Positions 16,216 to 25,373 are shown, numbered from the stretch's first letter. The stretch: DNA of 64,000 bases from an uncultured Clostridia bacterium (GCA_947632195.1 CANROE010000006.1:1-64000), one strand, 5' to 3'. Notes: generated from the sequence alone by a model not told the origin. Numbers and translations: made by a program.

Positions 16216-17265
16216 ATGGGCAAGAACACCGAAAAAGGGCTCACCGTTTATGAGAAAAAGGCGGGCGACAGCACGCAGACAGACGGAAAGCTCACCATCT
16301 ATGAGTACGAGCAAAAATACACCAAACGGCAAAACGTACGCGGAGCAAAATTCCTGCTCCGTTTGGTCGCCGCGCTGATCGGCGTGTTCCTCTTTGCCGT
16401 GCTCGCCCTCATCTCCCTCGACGTCTATAAAATCAACGAATATGTGGGCTACGGTGTTGCCGCCGTATGTCTGATCCTGTACATATTCATTTTTATCGTC
16501 CCGCTGTGCAAGATCATGAAGTCCGATTACTTCATCACCAACGTCAACGCGTTCACGGCGCGGGAGGCGCAGCGGCACAACAAAAAGCTCCGCCATGACA
16601 TCGCGGAAAAGATCATCGATCTCACAGCGCGCGTCGAGGGCGTGGGCTGGTACGATTCGCAAGTGGTCGGAAAGCTCGCGATCGCCTCCAAGACGGGCGA
16701 CGAAGAGGGGCTCAGAAAATGTCTTACGGAGCTCTATTCGGGCTCGGTTAAGAAGTCCGCCAAAGATCTCATCTTCAAGAGTTCTTTGAAGAGCGCCACC
16801 TACTCCATGGTATCGCAGGCGGCAAAAGTGGACGCCGCGCTCATCGTGGTCGTCAATCTGCAACTCATCAAAGATCTCATCTTTCTCTACGGGTTCCGCC
16901 CCTCGGACGCAAAACTCGTAAAGATCTTCGGGCGAGTGCTCACGAATTCGCTCACGGCATACGGGCTCGGCAGCATGAACGTGGGCAACACCGTGGTAAA
17001 GACGATGGGCGATGTAGTGCGGGACATCCCGATTTTGGGTTCCGCCATTGCCACCCTTGTAGACAGCTCCGTGCAGGGGCTCGTGAACGGCACGCTCACT
17101 ACCGTTATCGGCTATCAAACCATCAAATATCTCACAAAGGAATATAAACTGCAAGACATTTTGGACGGCGTGGACGTGAGCGAGACGCCCGTGGAGCTCC
17201 AAGAGGCTTGCACGGAGCTCGAAACCCAGCTCAAAAAGAAAAAGAAATTCGCGCCCGCCGTTTAA
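16216..17265 (+). CDS. DUF697 (YcjF-like) membrane protein
   Basis: The protein has 349 residues. A charged N-terminus (about 50) is followed by two membrane helices (LLRLVAALIGVFLFAVLALI and YGVAAVCLILYIFIFIVPL). The C-terminal half carries the DUF697 pattern VDAALIVVVNLQLIKDLIFLYGFRPSDAKL and a Gly-rich hydrophobic stretch. DUF697 usually accompanies dynamin-like or Era-like GTPase domains; none is fused or adjacent here. ATG at 16216 follows CAGGAGGTTTTGCT and is preferred over one eight codons upstream. Function unknown. Confidence 0.75.
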   Translation: MGKNTEKGLTVYEKKAGDSTQTDGKLTIYEYEQKYTKRQNVRGAKFLLRLVAALIGVFLFAVLALISLDVYKINEYVGYGVAAVCLILYIFIFIVPLCKIMKSDYFITNVNAFTAREAQRHNKKLRHDIAEKIIDLTARVEGVGWYDSQVVGKLAIASKTGDEEGLRKCLTELYSGSVKKSAKDLIFKSSLKSATYSMVSQAAKVDAALIVVVNLQLIKDLIFLYGFRPSDAKLVKIFGRVLTNSLTAYGLGSMNVGNTVVKTMGDVVRDIPILGSAIATLVDSSVQGLVNGTLTTVIGYQTIKYLTKEYKLQDILDGVDVSETPVELQEACTELETQLKKKKKFAPAV

Positions 17266-17288
17266 GGGAGCGTTGCAAAAAAGAGCGG

Positions 17289-17327
17289 AACGCCGCCCGC
17301 AGACATCGGTCTGCGGGCGGCGTTTTT
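17289..17327. terminator. bidirectional intrinsic terminator
   Basis: A perfect 16-bp stem AACGCCGCCCGCAGAC (17289-17304) and 17309-17324 has the loop ATCG. It lies between the convergent DUF697 and HTH genes. Confidence 0.85.
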
Positions 17328-17334
17328 AACCGTC

Positions 17335-17580
17335 TTATTTTTTCCCGATTTCGAGAATATCGTCTGCCGATACGCCGATAAAATTACACAGCTTAGACAG
17401 ATTGGCAAGCGTAGGCTGCGAACGTCCCGAACAATATTGGGAAACGGAGGAGGAGTCTATGCCCAACGCTCTTGCAATGTCTATCTTCCTTTTCCCGCAG
17501 TGTTCGATCTCAAATTTAATGTTTTCCGAAATTTTTTCATCCAAACTTTTTTCCATATGAATCAGCATTTCAAATGTCAT
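17335..17580 (-). CDS. Xre-family helix-turn-helix regulator
   Basis: The protein has 81 residues, or 73 if it starts at the internal ATG at 17556. The HTH reads KRKIDIARALGIDSSSVSQYCSGRSQPTLANLSKLCNFIGVSADDIL, a complete Cro/C1 fold. The 5' end abuts a dispersed repeat (17577-17619), and the first ATG overlaps that repeat's edge. No good ribosome site is visible for any start, so a repeat insertion may have altered the original upstream region. Targets are unknown. Confidence 0.7.
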   Translation of the reverse strand: MTFEMLIHMEKSLDEKISENIKFEIEHCGKRKIDIARALGIDSSSVSQYCSGRSQPTLANLSKLCNFIGVSADDILEIGKK

Positions 17581-17619
17581 GTCGAGCCGCCGAGGAACGA
17601 GGTGTGTCGAGACATCTCT
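17577..17619. repeat. dispersed GTCAT-type intergenic repeat
   Basis: GTCATGTCGAGCCGCCGAGG... to GTCGAGACATCTC, same family as 851-898. It lies at the 5' edge of the HTH gene. Confidence 0.5.
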
Positions 17620-17680
17620 ACCTTATTTTAATAACGTGAGCTCCCTACGCGCGTCATTGCATGGGTGTGGGAACCCTAAT

Positions 17681-20083
17681 TTACCGAAGTTCGGCGTTCA
17701 AATGATGTGCCAAGTTGCCGACGATCTTGTGGAAGAAACCGTCGACCGTTTCGGGCGTGAGCGCTTTTTCCGCCTTCTCGTCCGCCTCGAAGGTGAGGCG
17801 GAACGCCATGCTCTTTTTCTCCTGTCCGAGCTGTTTACTGCGGTAGACGTCGAACAGCTCCGCCTGTTTCACCGCCTTGCAGGCGTGAAGGATACAATTT
17901 TGCACGTCGGCGCAAGTCACTTTCTCCTCCACCACCACCGCAAGGTCGCGCTGTACGCGCTCGAACTTCGGCAGCTGATGATAGGTGATCTCCTTTGCAA
18001 ACCGCTTGGAGATCGCCGCATAATCGAGCTCGCCGAGATACACTTTTTTCTCCAATGCCAACCCGTTTGCGATTTCGGGGTGCAATTCGCCCAAGACACC
18101 CACTTCTTTCTCCCCCATCTTCACCGTTGCCGTAACGCCGGGGTGCAGATAGGGACGCTCCCCTTTCACAAAGGACAGTTTTACATCGAACGCCTCCGCA
18201 AGCGCCTCTACCGCGCCTTTGAGGTCGAAAAAGTCTCCCTCGCCCCAAAGTCCGAACACAAGGTGCTTGCGCTCTTCGGGCAGCGTTTTGAGGGGCAATT
18301 CTTCCCCTAAATACACATTCGCCAGCTCGAATAGCCTTCCTTCGTAGTTGTTGCGGCGGACGTTGCGCACCACGTTTTGCAACATGCTCGGCATGAGGAA
18401 GGTGCGCATGATCGACAGATCCTCGCCGATGGGATTGAGAATTCTGATGGCTTTCCGCTCGGGCGCGTCTTCGGGCAGGCGGAAAAGATCGAAGTCCTTG
18501 GGCGAATAGAAGGAATAGTTGCACGCCTCGAAAAAGCCCTCCTTTTCCAGCGTGCGCTTTGCCTTGCACTCCTGTTCCTGCGCGGGCGTCCTGCCGCCGT
18601 GGGTGACGGTGGCATGTTCGAGGAAGGTGGGCGTAATATGGTCGTAGCCGTACATGCGAATGACCTCCTCGGCAAGATCGGGATAGCCGTCCACGTCCTC
18701 CCGCCAGAGCGGAACGGTCGCGGAAAACGCCTCTCCCCTCTCCTCGATCCCGAAGGAGAGCCGCTCCAAAATGCCGTTCACTTCCTCCCTGGGAACATGG
18801 ATGCCGAGCACTTTGTCGATGGCGGCGTAGGAAGTGCGAATGACTTTTTCGTCCGCCGACACGCCGAGGACGTCCATGCCGTAATCGGTGGGGACGCCGC
18901 ACCCGAGCTCTTCCACAAGATGGAGCGCGCGCGCCATGCCGGTCGCGGGCGTATAGAGCGGGTCCACTCCCTTCTCGAAACGGGCGGAGGAATCGCTCCT
19001 CTGCCCGAGCGCGCGGGAAGTTTTCCGCACGCTGTCGCGCGCAAAGCTCGCCGCCTCGAAGAACACTTCGCAGGTGTCCTCCTTGATCTCGCTGTTCAAG
19101 CCTCCCATCACGCCCGCAAGCGCAACGGGGCGCTCACCGTCGCAGATGAGAAGATTCTCGGGGTTCAAGGAAAATTCCTTCTCGTCGAGGGTGACGATCT
19201 TCTCCCCCTCTGCGGCGCGGCGGACGACGATTTTATCCCCGCGCAGGAATTTGCGGTCGAACGCGTGCATGGGCTGCCCCATTTCGAGCAACACATAGTT
19301 GGTGACGTCCACGACGTTGTTCACCGAGCGCAGCCCCATGAGGGCGAGACGGCGGCGCAGCCAGCGGGGGCTCTTACCGATCTTCACGTCTTTGACATAG
19401 TGGCCGATATAGCGCGGGCAGAGCTTGGGCTCTTTGACCTCCACGCCGACTTTCACCTCCGTTTTTGCGCAACCGTATGCGATTTCGGGCGCTTTCAGAG
19501 GCAATTTGCAGACGGCGGCGACCTCGCGCGCGAGCCCGAAAATACTCTGGCAGTCGGGACGGTTCGCCGTCACCGCGATGTCGAAAATATAGTCGTCGAT
19601 GCCGACGACGGGACGGATGTCCATGCCGAGCGGCGTACCTTGATCGAGAATGAGAATGCCGTTGACCTCGGCTCCCTCGTAAAAATCGTCGGAAATGCCG
19701 AGTTCCTCGCCCGAGCAGAACATTCCCTCGCTCGTAACTCCGCGCAGTTTGCCCGTCTTGATCTTCTGTACGCCTCCCTCGTGTTTGACGGTGGCGCCGT
19801 CCAAGGCAACGGGCACGACCGCGCCCTCGAACACGTTGGTCGCGGCGGTGACGATCTGCTTTGCGCCCTTCTCGCCGCAATCCACTTGACAGATGGTGAG
19901 CCTGTCCGCGTCGGGGTGCTTTTCGCACTTTACGATCTTACCCGTGTACACCCCTTCTACGTCCTTGCCGAGGTAGGTGAGCTCCTCCACTTCAAAGCCG
20001 CAGGAGAAGAGTTTTGCCTGCAATTCCTCCGCAGAGAGACCGACATTGACATATTCTTTTAACCAGCTGTAAGGCAATAACAT
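17681..20083 (-). CDS. pheT: phenylalanine-tRNA ligase beta subunit
   Basis: The protein has 800 residues, standard bacterial length. It has an N-terminal tRNA-binding OB fold (GVYTGKIVKCEKHPDADRL), the B3/B4 editing region, the B5 domain, the catalytic-like core (RNNYEGRLFELANVYLG) and a C-terminal FDX-ACB anticodon-binding domain (KFERVQRDLAVVVEE). With PheS it forms the alpha2-beta2 enzyme that charges tRNA-Phe; this subunit carries the editing site. It starts 12 bases after pheS with a strong GAGGAGGAG site and is under the pheS T-box. Confidence 0.96.
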   Translation of the reverse strand: MLLPYSWLKEYVNVGLSAEELQAKLFSCGFEVEELTYLGKDVEGVYTGKIVKCEKHPDADRLTICQVDCGEKGAKQIVTAATNVFEGAVVPVALDGATVKHEGGVQKIKTGKLRGVTSEGMFCSGEELGISDDFYEGAEVNGILILDQGTPLGMDIRPVVGIDDYIFDIAVTANRPDCQSIFGLAREVAAVCKLPLKAPEIAYGCAKTEVKVGVEVKEPKLCPRYIGHYVKDVKIGKSPRWLRRRLALMGLRSVNNVVDVTNYVLLEMGQPMHAFDRKFLRGDKIVVRRAAEGEKIVTLDEKEFSLNPENLLICDGERPVALAGVMGGLNSEIKEDTCEVFFEAASFARDSVRKTSRALGQRSDSSARFEKGVDPLYTPATGMARALHLVEELGCGVPTDYGMDVLGVSADEKVIRTSYAAIDKVLGIHVPREEVNGILERLSFGIEERGEAFSATVPLWREDVDGYPDLAEEVIRMYGYDHITPTFLEHATVTHGGRTPAQEQECKAKRTLEKEGFFEACNYSFYSPKDFDLFRLPEDAPERKAIRILNPIGEDLSIMRTFLMPSMLQNVVRNVRRNNYEGRLFELANVYLGEELPLKTLPEERKHLVFGLWGEGDFFDLKGAVEALAEAFDVKLSFVKGERPYLHPGVTATVKMGEKEVGVLGELHPEIANGLALEKKVYLGELDYAAISKRFAKEITYHQLPKFERVQRDLAVVVEEKVTCADVQNCILHACKAVKQAELFDVYRSKQLGQEKKSMAFRLTFEADEKAEKALTPETVDGFFHKIVGNLAHHLNAELR

Positions 20084-20095
20084 GTTTTCTCCTCC

Positions 20096-21115
20096 TCAGT
20101 CCTTGAATTGTTCGAGGAAACGGGTGTCGTTTTCCGTCAAAAGTTTGATGTTGTTGATACCGTATTTAAGCATGGCGATACGTTCGATCCCCATACCGAA
20201 GGCAAAGCCCGAATATTCGTCGGGGTCAACCCCGCAGTTTTCGAGCACCCGCCTGTTCACCATGCCCGCGCCGAGCACTTCGATCCAGCCCGTCCCCTTG
20301 CAGAGAGAACAGCCCTTGCCGCCGCAGGCGGCACAGCTCACGTCCACCTCCACCGAGGGTTCGGTGAACGGGAAATAGCTCGGACGCAGCCGCGTTTTGC
20401 TCGTCTCCGAGAACATCTTTTTCGCGAACTCGTCGAGCATGCCTTGAAGATCGCACAGCGTAATGCCTTTATCGACGACCAGCCCTTCCATCTGATGGAA
20501 CATGGGGGAATGGGTGGCGTCGTCGTCCGAACGGAATACTCTGCCGGGCGAAAGGATCTTGATGGGCGGCTTTTTCTGCTCCATCACGCGGATCTGCCCT
20601 GCGCTCGTCTGCGTGCGCAGAAGAAATTCGTCCGTGAGATAAAAGGTATCCTGCATATCCCGCGCGGGATGATCGGCAGGCGTGTTGAGCGCGGTAAAGT
20701 TGTAATAATCGTTCTCGATCTCGGGGCCTTCAAACACCTCGAACCCCATTCCGGAAAACAGATCGATGAGCTTGTCCTTCACCCGCGTTACGGGGTGCAG
20801 CGCGCCCGCTTTTGTGTGACGTCCCGGCATGGTGACGTCGATATCTTCGCCCGCGAGCTTCTTTTCGAGCTCCTTTTGTTTGATCTTCTCTTCAAGCGCG
20901 GCAAACTTTTCTTCGAGCGCCTCTCTGAGCGCGTTCACCTTCTTTCCGAACGCGGGGCGGGCTTCGGCGGCGATCTCCTTCATCCCTTTGAGCAGCGCCG
21001 TCACTTTCCCCGTGCGCCCAAGGAATTTCATCTTGACCTCGTAGAGCGCGCGGCTGTCCTGTGCGGCCTCCGCCTCTTCCGTCGCCTCTTGCAATAATTC
21101 CAAGTCCTGTTCCAT
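20096..21115 (-). CDS. pheS: phenylalanine-tRNA ligase alpha subunit
   Basis: The protein has 339 residues. The N-terminal coiled coil (about 1-90) binds tRNA. The class II motifs follow: motif 1 near [16 protein letters not shown], motif 2 [27 protein letters not shown], motif 3 [15 protein letters not shown] Cys-rich loop [12 protein letters not shown] lies before the conserved [12 protein letters not shown]. It carries the active site for Phe activation. It is first in the pheST operon behind a Phe T-box. Confidence 0.96.
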   Translation of the reverse strand: MEQDLELLQEATEEAEAAQDSRALYEVKMKFLGRTGKVTALLKGMKEIAAEARPAFGKKVNALREALEEKFAALEEKIKQKELEKKLAGEDIDVTMPGRHTKAGALHPVTRVKDKLIDLFSGMGFEVFEGPEIENDYYNFTALNTPADHPARDMQDTFYLTDEFLLRTQTSAGQIRVMEQKKPPIKILSPGRVFRSDDDATHSPMFHQMEGLVVDKGITLCDLQGMLDEFAKKMFSETSKTRLRPSYFPFTEPSVEVDVSCAACGGKGCSLCKGTGWIEVLGAGMVNRRVLENCGVDPDEYSGFAFGMGIERIAMLKYGINNIKLLTENDTRFLEQFKD

Positions 21116-21130
21116 TCATTTACCTCTTTC

Positions 21131-21379
21131 AAAAACACGCCCTGTCAACCTTTTTCGGTTGACAGGGCGTGAAAATTTACGCGGTACCACCTGTCTTTGC
21201 GCGCTGCACTTGCGCGCCTCTTTGCCCTTGACGCGGGATACGGCTCTCCTTAAAGTTCTGTTCGGGAGAACGGCTCGCGGGGGAATACCGCCGCCCTTTC
21301 TTTGAAAAGCCTTCCAGCCTCGGGCTCTTCTCTCTGAAAAGAAAGTGTGGGCAGCGTCTCTTCCGCTTCTGACGCCTTT
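21131..21379 (-). ncRNA. T-box riboswitch (tRNA-Phe) with terminator
   Basis: On the minus strand the conserved T-box AGGTGGTACCGCG (21192-21180) pairs with the tRNA acceptor end. The terminator CACGCCCTGTCAACC (21136-21150 with 21157-21171) is followed by a T run. The specifier candidate is TTC (21285-21283), a Phe codon in the GGTATTCCCC loop of stem I. Uncharged tRNA-Phe should favour the antiterminator and allow pheST transcription. A consensus promoter sits just upstream. Confidence 0.93.
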
Positions 21380-21385
21380 GCGGAT

Positions 21386-21414
21386 ATTATAAGCGACTTT
21401 TTCTTCAAAGTCAA
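21386..21414 (-). promoter_or_regulatory. sigma-A promoter of the T-box/pheST operon
   Basis: On the minus strand TTGACT (21414-21409), a 17-bp spacer and TATAAT (21391-21386). Confidence 0.88.
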
Positions 21415-21428
21415 ACGATTTTCACAGC

Positions 21429-22415
21429 TTATTCCATTCTGATACGGCGCAGAAGAGGAGCGCTGCCGACCGCCCTGCCCCCGCCGAGCACGACGGACAT
21501 CTGCGGATCGCCCGAGATGTGCGCCTCCATTTGCATTTTTTCCGCGACATAGTCGGCAAGCCCCGCAAGGGACGCAACGCCCCCCGACAGGTACAAACCG
21601 TTTTTGCCAACGGCCGCAGACGCCTCTGCGGGCAGCTTTTTCAGCACCATTTCGGCATATTCGATGATCTTGTCGATGTAGATCCGCACGGGGAACCCGA
21701 TGTCCGACGAGGAGACGGAGACGGAACGCGGCTTGCCCGTCGTGATGTCCCGCCCGTTGATGATGGTGGACTGGTTGTCGTCCTCGATGAGGCTCCCCAC
21801 CGTGTTTTTGAGTTTTTCGCTCGTAAGCGATCCGATCTTCAAATTGAATTTGTCGGCGATATGGTCGATGATGTGGATGTCCATATTGTTGCCACCGACG
21901 TTCATCGAGATCCCCGCGATGATCCCGTCGAGGGAGAAAGCGGCGATCGACGTCACCCCTGCGCCGATGTCGATGGCGAACACGGGATTGCTCTCGCTCA
22001 GGGGAACATCCTGCCCGAGCGCGCTCAAAAACGGGCTCTCGGCAAAGTTCACGCGGGAGATCCCCGCCGTCTTTGCGACACGGTAGATCTTTTCGCGGGA
22101 TTCGGCGCGGAACCCGCAGGGCACGCAGAAGAGCGCCTCGATGGAAAGCGCCCTGCCCGCCGCCTTCCTCAAAAAATATTCGAGAAGGGCAGCCGCGAGT
22201 TTTTCCGAGACGATCTCCCCCTCATACACGGGGAAACATACGTCCGTCTGGTCGGCAGTCTTGCCCAAAAGCCGTTTGGCGTCGTTGCCGTATGCGCGGA
22301 TCTCGCCCGTATCTTTTTGCACGGTGACGCAGGTCGCCTCGGCAAGCACGATGCCGCTGCCGAGACGGTAAATTTTGGTGACCGAAGTCCCGAAATCGAT
22401 CGCAAGTTTTAACAT
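21429..22415 (-). CDS. mreB: MreB-like actin-family cell-shape protein
   Basis: The protein has 328 residues. The phosphate-1 loop is DFGTSVTKIY, phosphate-2 is AIDIGAGVTSIAAFS and the adenosine motif is YLSGGVASLAGL. MreB normally polymerises under the membrane to guide wall synthesis. This copy diverges from typical MreB around the membrane-binding and polymer contacts, so a paralogue or an ancestral Hsp70/actin relative is possible. Its ATG overlaps the maf stop by 7 bases, in the ppx-maf-mreB operon. mreC and mreD are not adjacent; the gene is followed directly by the pheST promoter. Confidence 0.8.
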   Translation of the reverse strand: MLKLAIDFGTSVTKIYRLGSGIVLAEATCVTVQKDTGEIRAYGNDAKRLLGKTADQTDVCFPVYEGEIVSEKLAAALLEYFLRKAAGRALSIEALFCVPCGFRAESREKIYRVAKTAGISRVNFAESPFLSALGQDVPLSESNPVFAIDIGAGVTSIAAFSLDGIIAGISMNVGGNNMDIHIIDHIADKFNLKIGSLTSEKLKNTVGSLIEDDNQSTIINGRDITTGKPRSVSVSSSDIGFPVRIYIDKIIEYAEMVLKKLPAEASAAVGKNGLYLSGGVASLAGLADYVAEKMQMEAHISGDPQMSVVLGGGRAVGSAPLLRRIRME

Positions 22416-22960
22416 AGATGTACTTCCTTCAAAAACGTTTCCACAGTCTCCAACGGGAGACCGATGACATTTGTATAACTTCCCCTGTAACCGGATACGA
22501 GCCCGCCGTCCTGTATACCGTAGGCGCCCGCCTTGTCAAGAGGCGAACCGCCCGCAACATATTCTTCGATGAATCCCTCGCGCAAGGGGAAGAAGGTGAC
22601 CTTCGTCTCCACCGCTTCCCGTAAAAAAACGCCCCGTCCGACCAGGCAAACCCCCGTATAGACGGAGTGCGTTTTCCCGCTCAGAAGCCGCAACATGCGC
22701 TTTGCGTCCGCCCCGTCTTTGGGTTTGCCCAAAATTTCGCCGCCGATCGAGACGACGGTGTCCGCGCCGAGCACATACGCCTCCGGAAACCGCGCCGAGA
22801 CCTCCTCCGCCTTGCCCTGTGCAAAGCGCAGCGCCGTCTCCCGCGCCGGAAACCCTTCGGCGAGCTCCTCGAAACGAGAGGGAACGATCTCAAACGGAAT
22901 ATGAAATTGCGCGAGCAGCTCCCTTCTTCTCGGGGAATTGCTCGCAAGAATGAGTTGCAT
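22409..22960 (-). CDS. maf: Maf-family nucleoside triphosphate pyrophosphatase
   Basis: The protein has 183 residues. It opens LILASNSPRRRELL with the Maf phosphate loop. ADTVVSIGGEILGKPKD carries the catalytic Asp. Conserved TGVCLV and AGAYGIQDGG follow. The family hydrolyses dTTP/UTP or modified nucleotides to monophosphates in the cytoplasm and is often linked to rod-shape genes. It overlaps ppx at its start and mreB at its end, so the three are translationally coupled. Confidence 0.93.
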   Translation of the reverse strand: MQLILASNSPRRRELLAQFHIPFEIVPSRFEELAEGFPARETALRFAQGKAEEVSARFPEAYVLGADTVVSIGGEILGKPKDGADAKRMLRLLSGKTHSVYTGVCLVGRGVFLREAVETKVTFFPLREGFIEEYVAGGSPLDKAGAYGIQDGGLVSGYRGSYTNVIGLPLETVETFLKEVHLC

Positions 22961-24474
22961 TATAAAATTTCCAGATTTTTCTTGAACGTGCGCTTGAATT
23001 CGGGATTTGCCTTCGCCGCCTGCGCAAGTTCGAGCGCCGCGTCGCCCGCAAGCTCCGTTTTCATGATGACGGAATCGCCCAAAACGTCGCAGTTGACCCC
23101 CGTCACCATGCCGAGCCCGCTGCGGTCGAGGCTTTCGGCAATGCGGAGAAGAACTCCCAATTTGCGGACAATATCCATGTCCTCTTCGGAGACAATATCT
23201 TTATAGCGCGCCCAATCGGAGGGAAGAAGGTCCTCCTTCCTGTGGCAACCCGCCACAAAGGCGGCGAGCACGATCTCGCGGTGGGTGACCCCGTAGATCG
23301 CGGAATTCAGGATCATATAGCGGCTGTGCTTTTGGTTGTTGTAATAGCGCACGCAAAGCCCGCAGTCGTGCAGGCTCGCCGCGACTTTCAGTACTTTCAG
23401 ATAGACGCGCGGGAACTTGTGCAGAACGCGCAGCTGCTTGAAAAGCTGAATGGCAAGATGCACCACATGCTCCACATGCTTTTCATCGCAGTGATAGTAC
23501 TTGACGAGCGTGTTGAGGGAATATCCGAGCACGTCCGACAAGGGCCGTTCCTCCGTGATGGGGACAGCCTGGTTGAACATGATCCCCTCGCGCAGCCCGC
23601 AACCGCTGATCTGGAAGGATTCGATGTGCAGATAATCGGTAAACGCCTTGATGATGGCGAGCGCGGCGGGCATAATGTCCGCACGGGCGGGAGAAAGCCC
23701 GCGGATCCGCTTGCGCTTTTCCACGTCCAGAACGCGCACCATTTCGTAAACGGAACGGAAATCTTCCACCGCAAAGGTATAGTTGTGCACCACATTGAGC
23801 GGATATTTGCGCACCATGCGGTTCATCTTGTAAAGATTGCGGAAAGAGCCGCCGACGCCGATCATCTGCACGTCGGGATCGACTTCGGAGAGCCACTCGA
23901 TCTTTTTGAATTGCTCGGTGAAAAATTCTTCGATCTTGGCGGTCTGTTCCTCGGGGGAAACACCCTCCTCGGCGAAGAGATCGGTGAGCGTCACCGCGCC
24001 GAAGGGAAGGGTGACGTGCTGCAAAATGCAGCGGCGGTTGTAATAGACGATCTTGGAGCTGCCGCCGCCAATCTCCAAAATAATGCCCTTGGGCACGTCC
24101 ATAGAGTTGATGACCCCGCGATAGACGAGCGTCGCCTCTTCCTCTTCGGAGAGGACCGTCATTCTGAGCCCGCAGGTCGCCTGGATCTCATCGAGGAAGG
24201 AGCGCTGGTTTTTTGCACGGCGGACCGCCGCCGTCGCGACTGCGATAATGCGCTCCACCCCCGACGCCTCGCAAAGGCGCTTGAACATTTTTAACGTTTT
24301 GATCGTTTCGGCTACGCGCTGCGGCTTTAAAAAGCCGTCCCTGTCCATATCTTGCCCTAAACGGACGCTCTCTTTGAGCTCGTCCTCGACCATGAAATAC
24401 CCCTCCGCGAAGAGGTTTACGATGACAAGACGCGCGGAGTTGGAACCTAAATCAATGATCCCTATTTTAGCCAT
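22960..24474 (-). CDS. Ppx/GppA exopolyphosphatase-family protein with HD domain
   Basis: The protein has 504 residues. The N-terminal half is the Ppx/GppA actin-like fold (MAKIGIIDLGSNSARLVIVN, ILEIGGGSSKIVYYN, GVGGSFRNLYKM). The C-terminal half holds an HD-like part (VAASLHDCG, then NSAIYGVTHREIVLAAFVAGCHRKE). It should hydrolyse polyphosphate or (p)ppGpp. ATG at 24474 has GAGGACG upstream and is preferred over TTG at 24489. First gene of the ppx-maf-mreB operon. Confidence 0.9.
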   Translation of the reverse strand: MAKIGIIDLGSNSARLVIVNLFAEGYFMVEDELKESVRLGQDMDRDGFLKPQRVAETIKTLKMFKRLCEASGVERIIAVATAAVRRAKNQRSFLDEIQATCGLRMTVLSEEEEATLVYRGVINSMDVPKGIILEIGGGSSKIVYYNRRCILQHVTLPFGAVTLTDLFAEEGVSPEEQTAKIEEFFTEQFKKIEWLSEVDPDVQMIGVGGSFRNLYKMNRMVRKYPLNVVHNYTFAVEDFRSVYEMVRVLDVEKRKRIRGLSPARADIMPAALAIIKAFTDYLHIESFQISGCGLREGIMFNQAVPITEERPLSDVLGYSLNTLVKYYHCDEKHVEHVVHLAIQLFKQLRVLHKFPRVYLKVLKVAASLHDCGLCVRYYNNQKHSRYMILNSAIYGVTHREIVLAAFVAGCHRKEDLLPSDWARYKDIVSEEDMDIVRKLGVLLRIAESLDRSGLGMVTGVNCDVLGDSVIMKTELAGDAALELAQAAKANPEFKRTFKKNLEIL

Positions 24475-24564
24475 TCTTTTCGTCCTCAAACTTACCGAAA
24501 AATTTTCTTAGGACCCTTTTAAGAGCAAACACGCAACATTCCGCCCATAATACTCTATGTTACT

Positions 24565-24593
24565 ATTCTAACACAGGAAACAAAGTTTGTCCA
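24565..24593 (-). promoter_or_regulatory. promoter of the ppx-maf-mreB operon
   Basis: On the minus strand TGGACA (24593-24588), a 17-bp spacer and TAGAAT (24570-24565). Confidence 0.6.
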
Positions 24594-24630
24594 TACCCTT
24601 TTGGAAAATTTTTTTCTTTTTTTAAAATTT

Positions 24631-25017
24631 TTAAAATATTTTCCGTCTCTTTTTTTCGCCGCGCAGCGCGGCGGAAAAGGGAAAAACGGAGAGCAGAACG
24701 AGAAAGAGCCCGAAACTCTTTCTCAGAAGTCCGGCGGGCAGGAAGAGCGCAAATGCCCCGCCCAGCGCCGAGAAGAGGAGGGCGGGCAGGACGAGCTGCC
24801 AAAGCCCCTTTTTTTCGAGCAATCCGTTGCGCGCGTGCACCGAGAGCGCGAGAAAGGACATCGGCAGAAAGGACAGAAGATTGACTCCCTGCGCGACCCC
24901 CTGCGGCACGCCGAGAAAGAGGGTCAACAGAGGAATGAGCAGCGTCCCCCCGCCCATGCCCATTCCGCCGAGGACGCCCCCCGCGATCCCGCAGAGCAGA
25001 TACAAGTAGAAGGACAT
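24631..25017 (-). CDS. TauE/SafE (TSUP) exporter, second half-size protein
   Basis: The protein has 128 residues and about four membrane helices. It begins MSFYLYLLCGIAGGVLGGMGMGGGTLLIPLL, the half-repeat signature of TauE/SafE. Its ATG shares one base with the stop of the preceding half (TGATG). The family moves sulfite, sulfoacetate or related organosulfur anions across the membrane. Each half here equals one internal repeat of the usual ~250-residue protein, so the two probably assemble as a heterodimer. The same frame stays open further upstream, but that part only shadows the first gene. Confidence 0.85.
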   Translation of the reverse strand: MSFYLYLLCGIAGGVLGGMGMGGGTLLIPLLTLFLGVPQGVAQGVNLLSFLPMSFLALSVHARNGLLEKKGLWQLVLPALLFSALGGAFALFLPAGLLRKSFGLFLVLLSVFPFSAALRGEKKRRKIF

Positions 25018-25373
25018 CAGACGAGCATCCTCCAACCCGCCAGCAGCATGAGGACGCCGAAGGCGAGCGTAACGGCGCGCACGGGCAGGACGTTCAACAG
25101 CTTTGCGCCGAGCAGTCCGCCCGCCGCAACGCCGATCGCGACGGGCACAAGCGTCCCGGGCGGGACGAATCCCCCCGCAAGATAGACGAGACCGCTCACC
25201 GCCGAGGCGGGAAGAATGACGGCGATCGCCGTGGCGTGCGCGTTGCGCGCGGGGAGCCCGCCCGCGCGCAGAAGGGGCACGGCGAGCATTCCGCCGCCGC
25301 CCCCCAAAAGCCCGTTGACCGCGCCGATCAGCGCTCCGCCCAAAAACCGCACGCCGAGTTTTGTCCCTTTCAT
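25017..25373 (-). CDS. TauE/SafE (TSUP) exporter, first half-size protein
   Basis: The protein has 118 residues and about four membrane helices. It carries GGALIGAVNGLLGGGGGMLAVPLL, the first-half TSUP signature, and NAHATAIAVILPASAVSG. The ribosome site GAGGAGAAAAGGG precedes the ATG. It overlaps the second half by one base. The substrate is inferred only from the family. No clear consensus promoter was seen in the region shared with the divergent gene at 25573. Confidence 0.85.
   Translation of the reverse strand: MKGTKLGVRFLGGALIGAVNGLLGGGGGMLAVPLLRAGGLPARNAHATAIAVILPASAVSGLVYLAGGFVPPGTLVPVAIGVAAGGLLGAKLLNVLPVRAVTLAFGVLMLLAGWRMLV

Noticed and set aside
14004-16244. A 746-codon open frame on the minus strand opposite the EF-G-like gene
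   Set aside because: It is the antisense shadow of a GC-rich gene, Arg/His-rich with no family pattern, while the plus strand encodes a clear GTPase with promoter, ribosome site and terminator.
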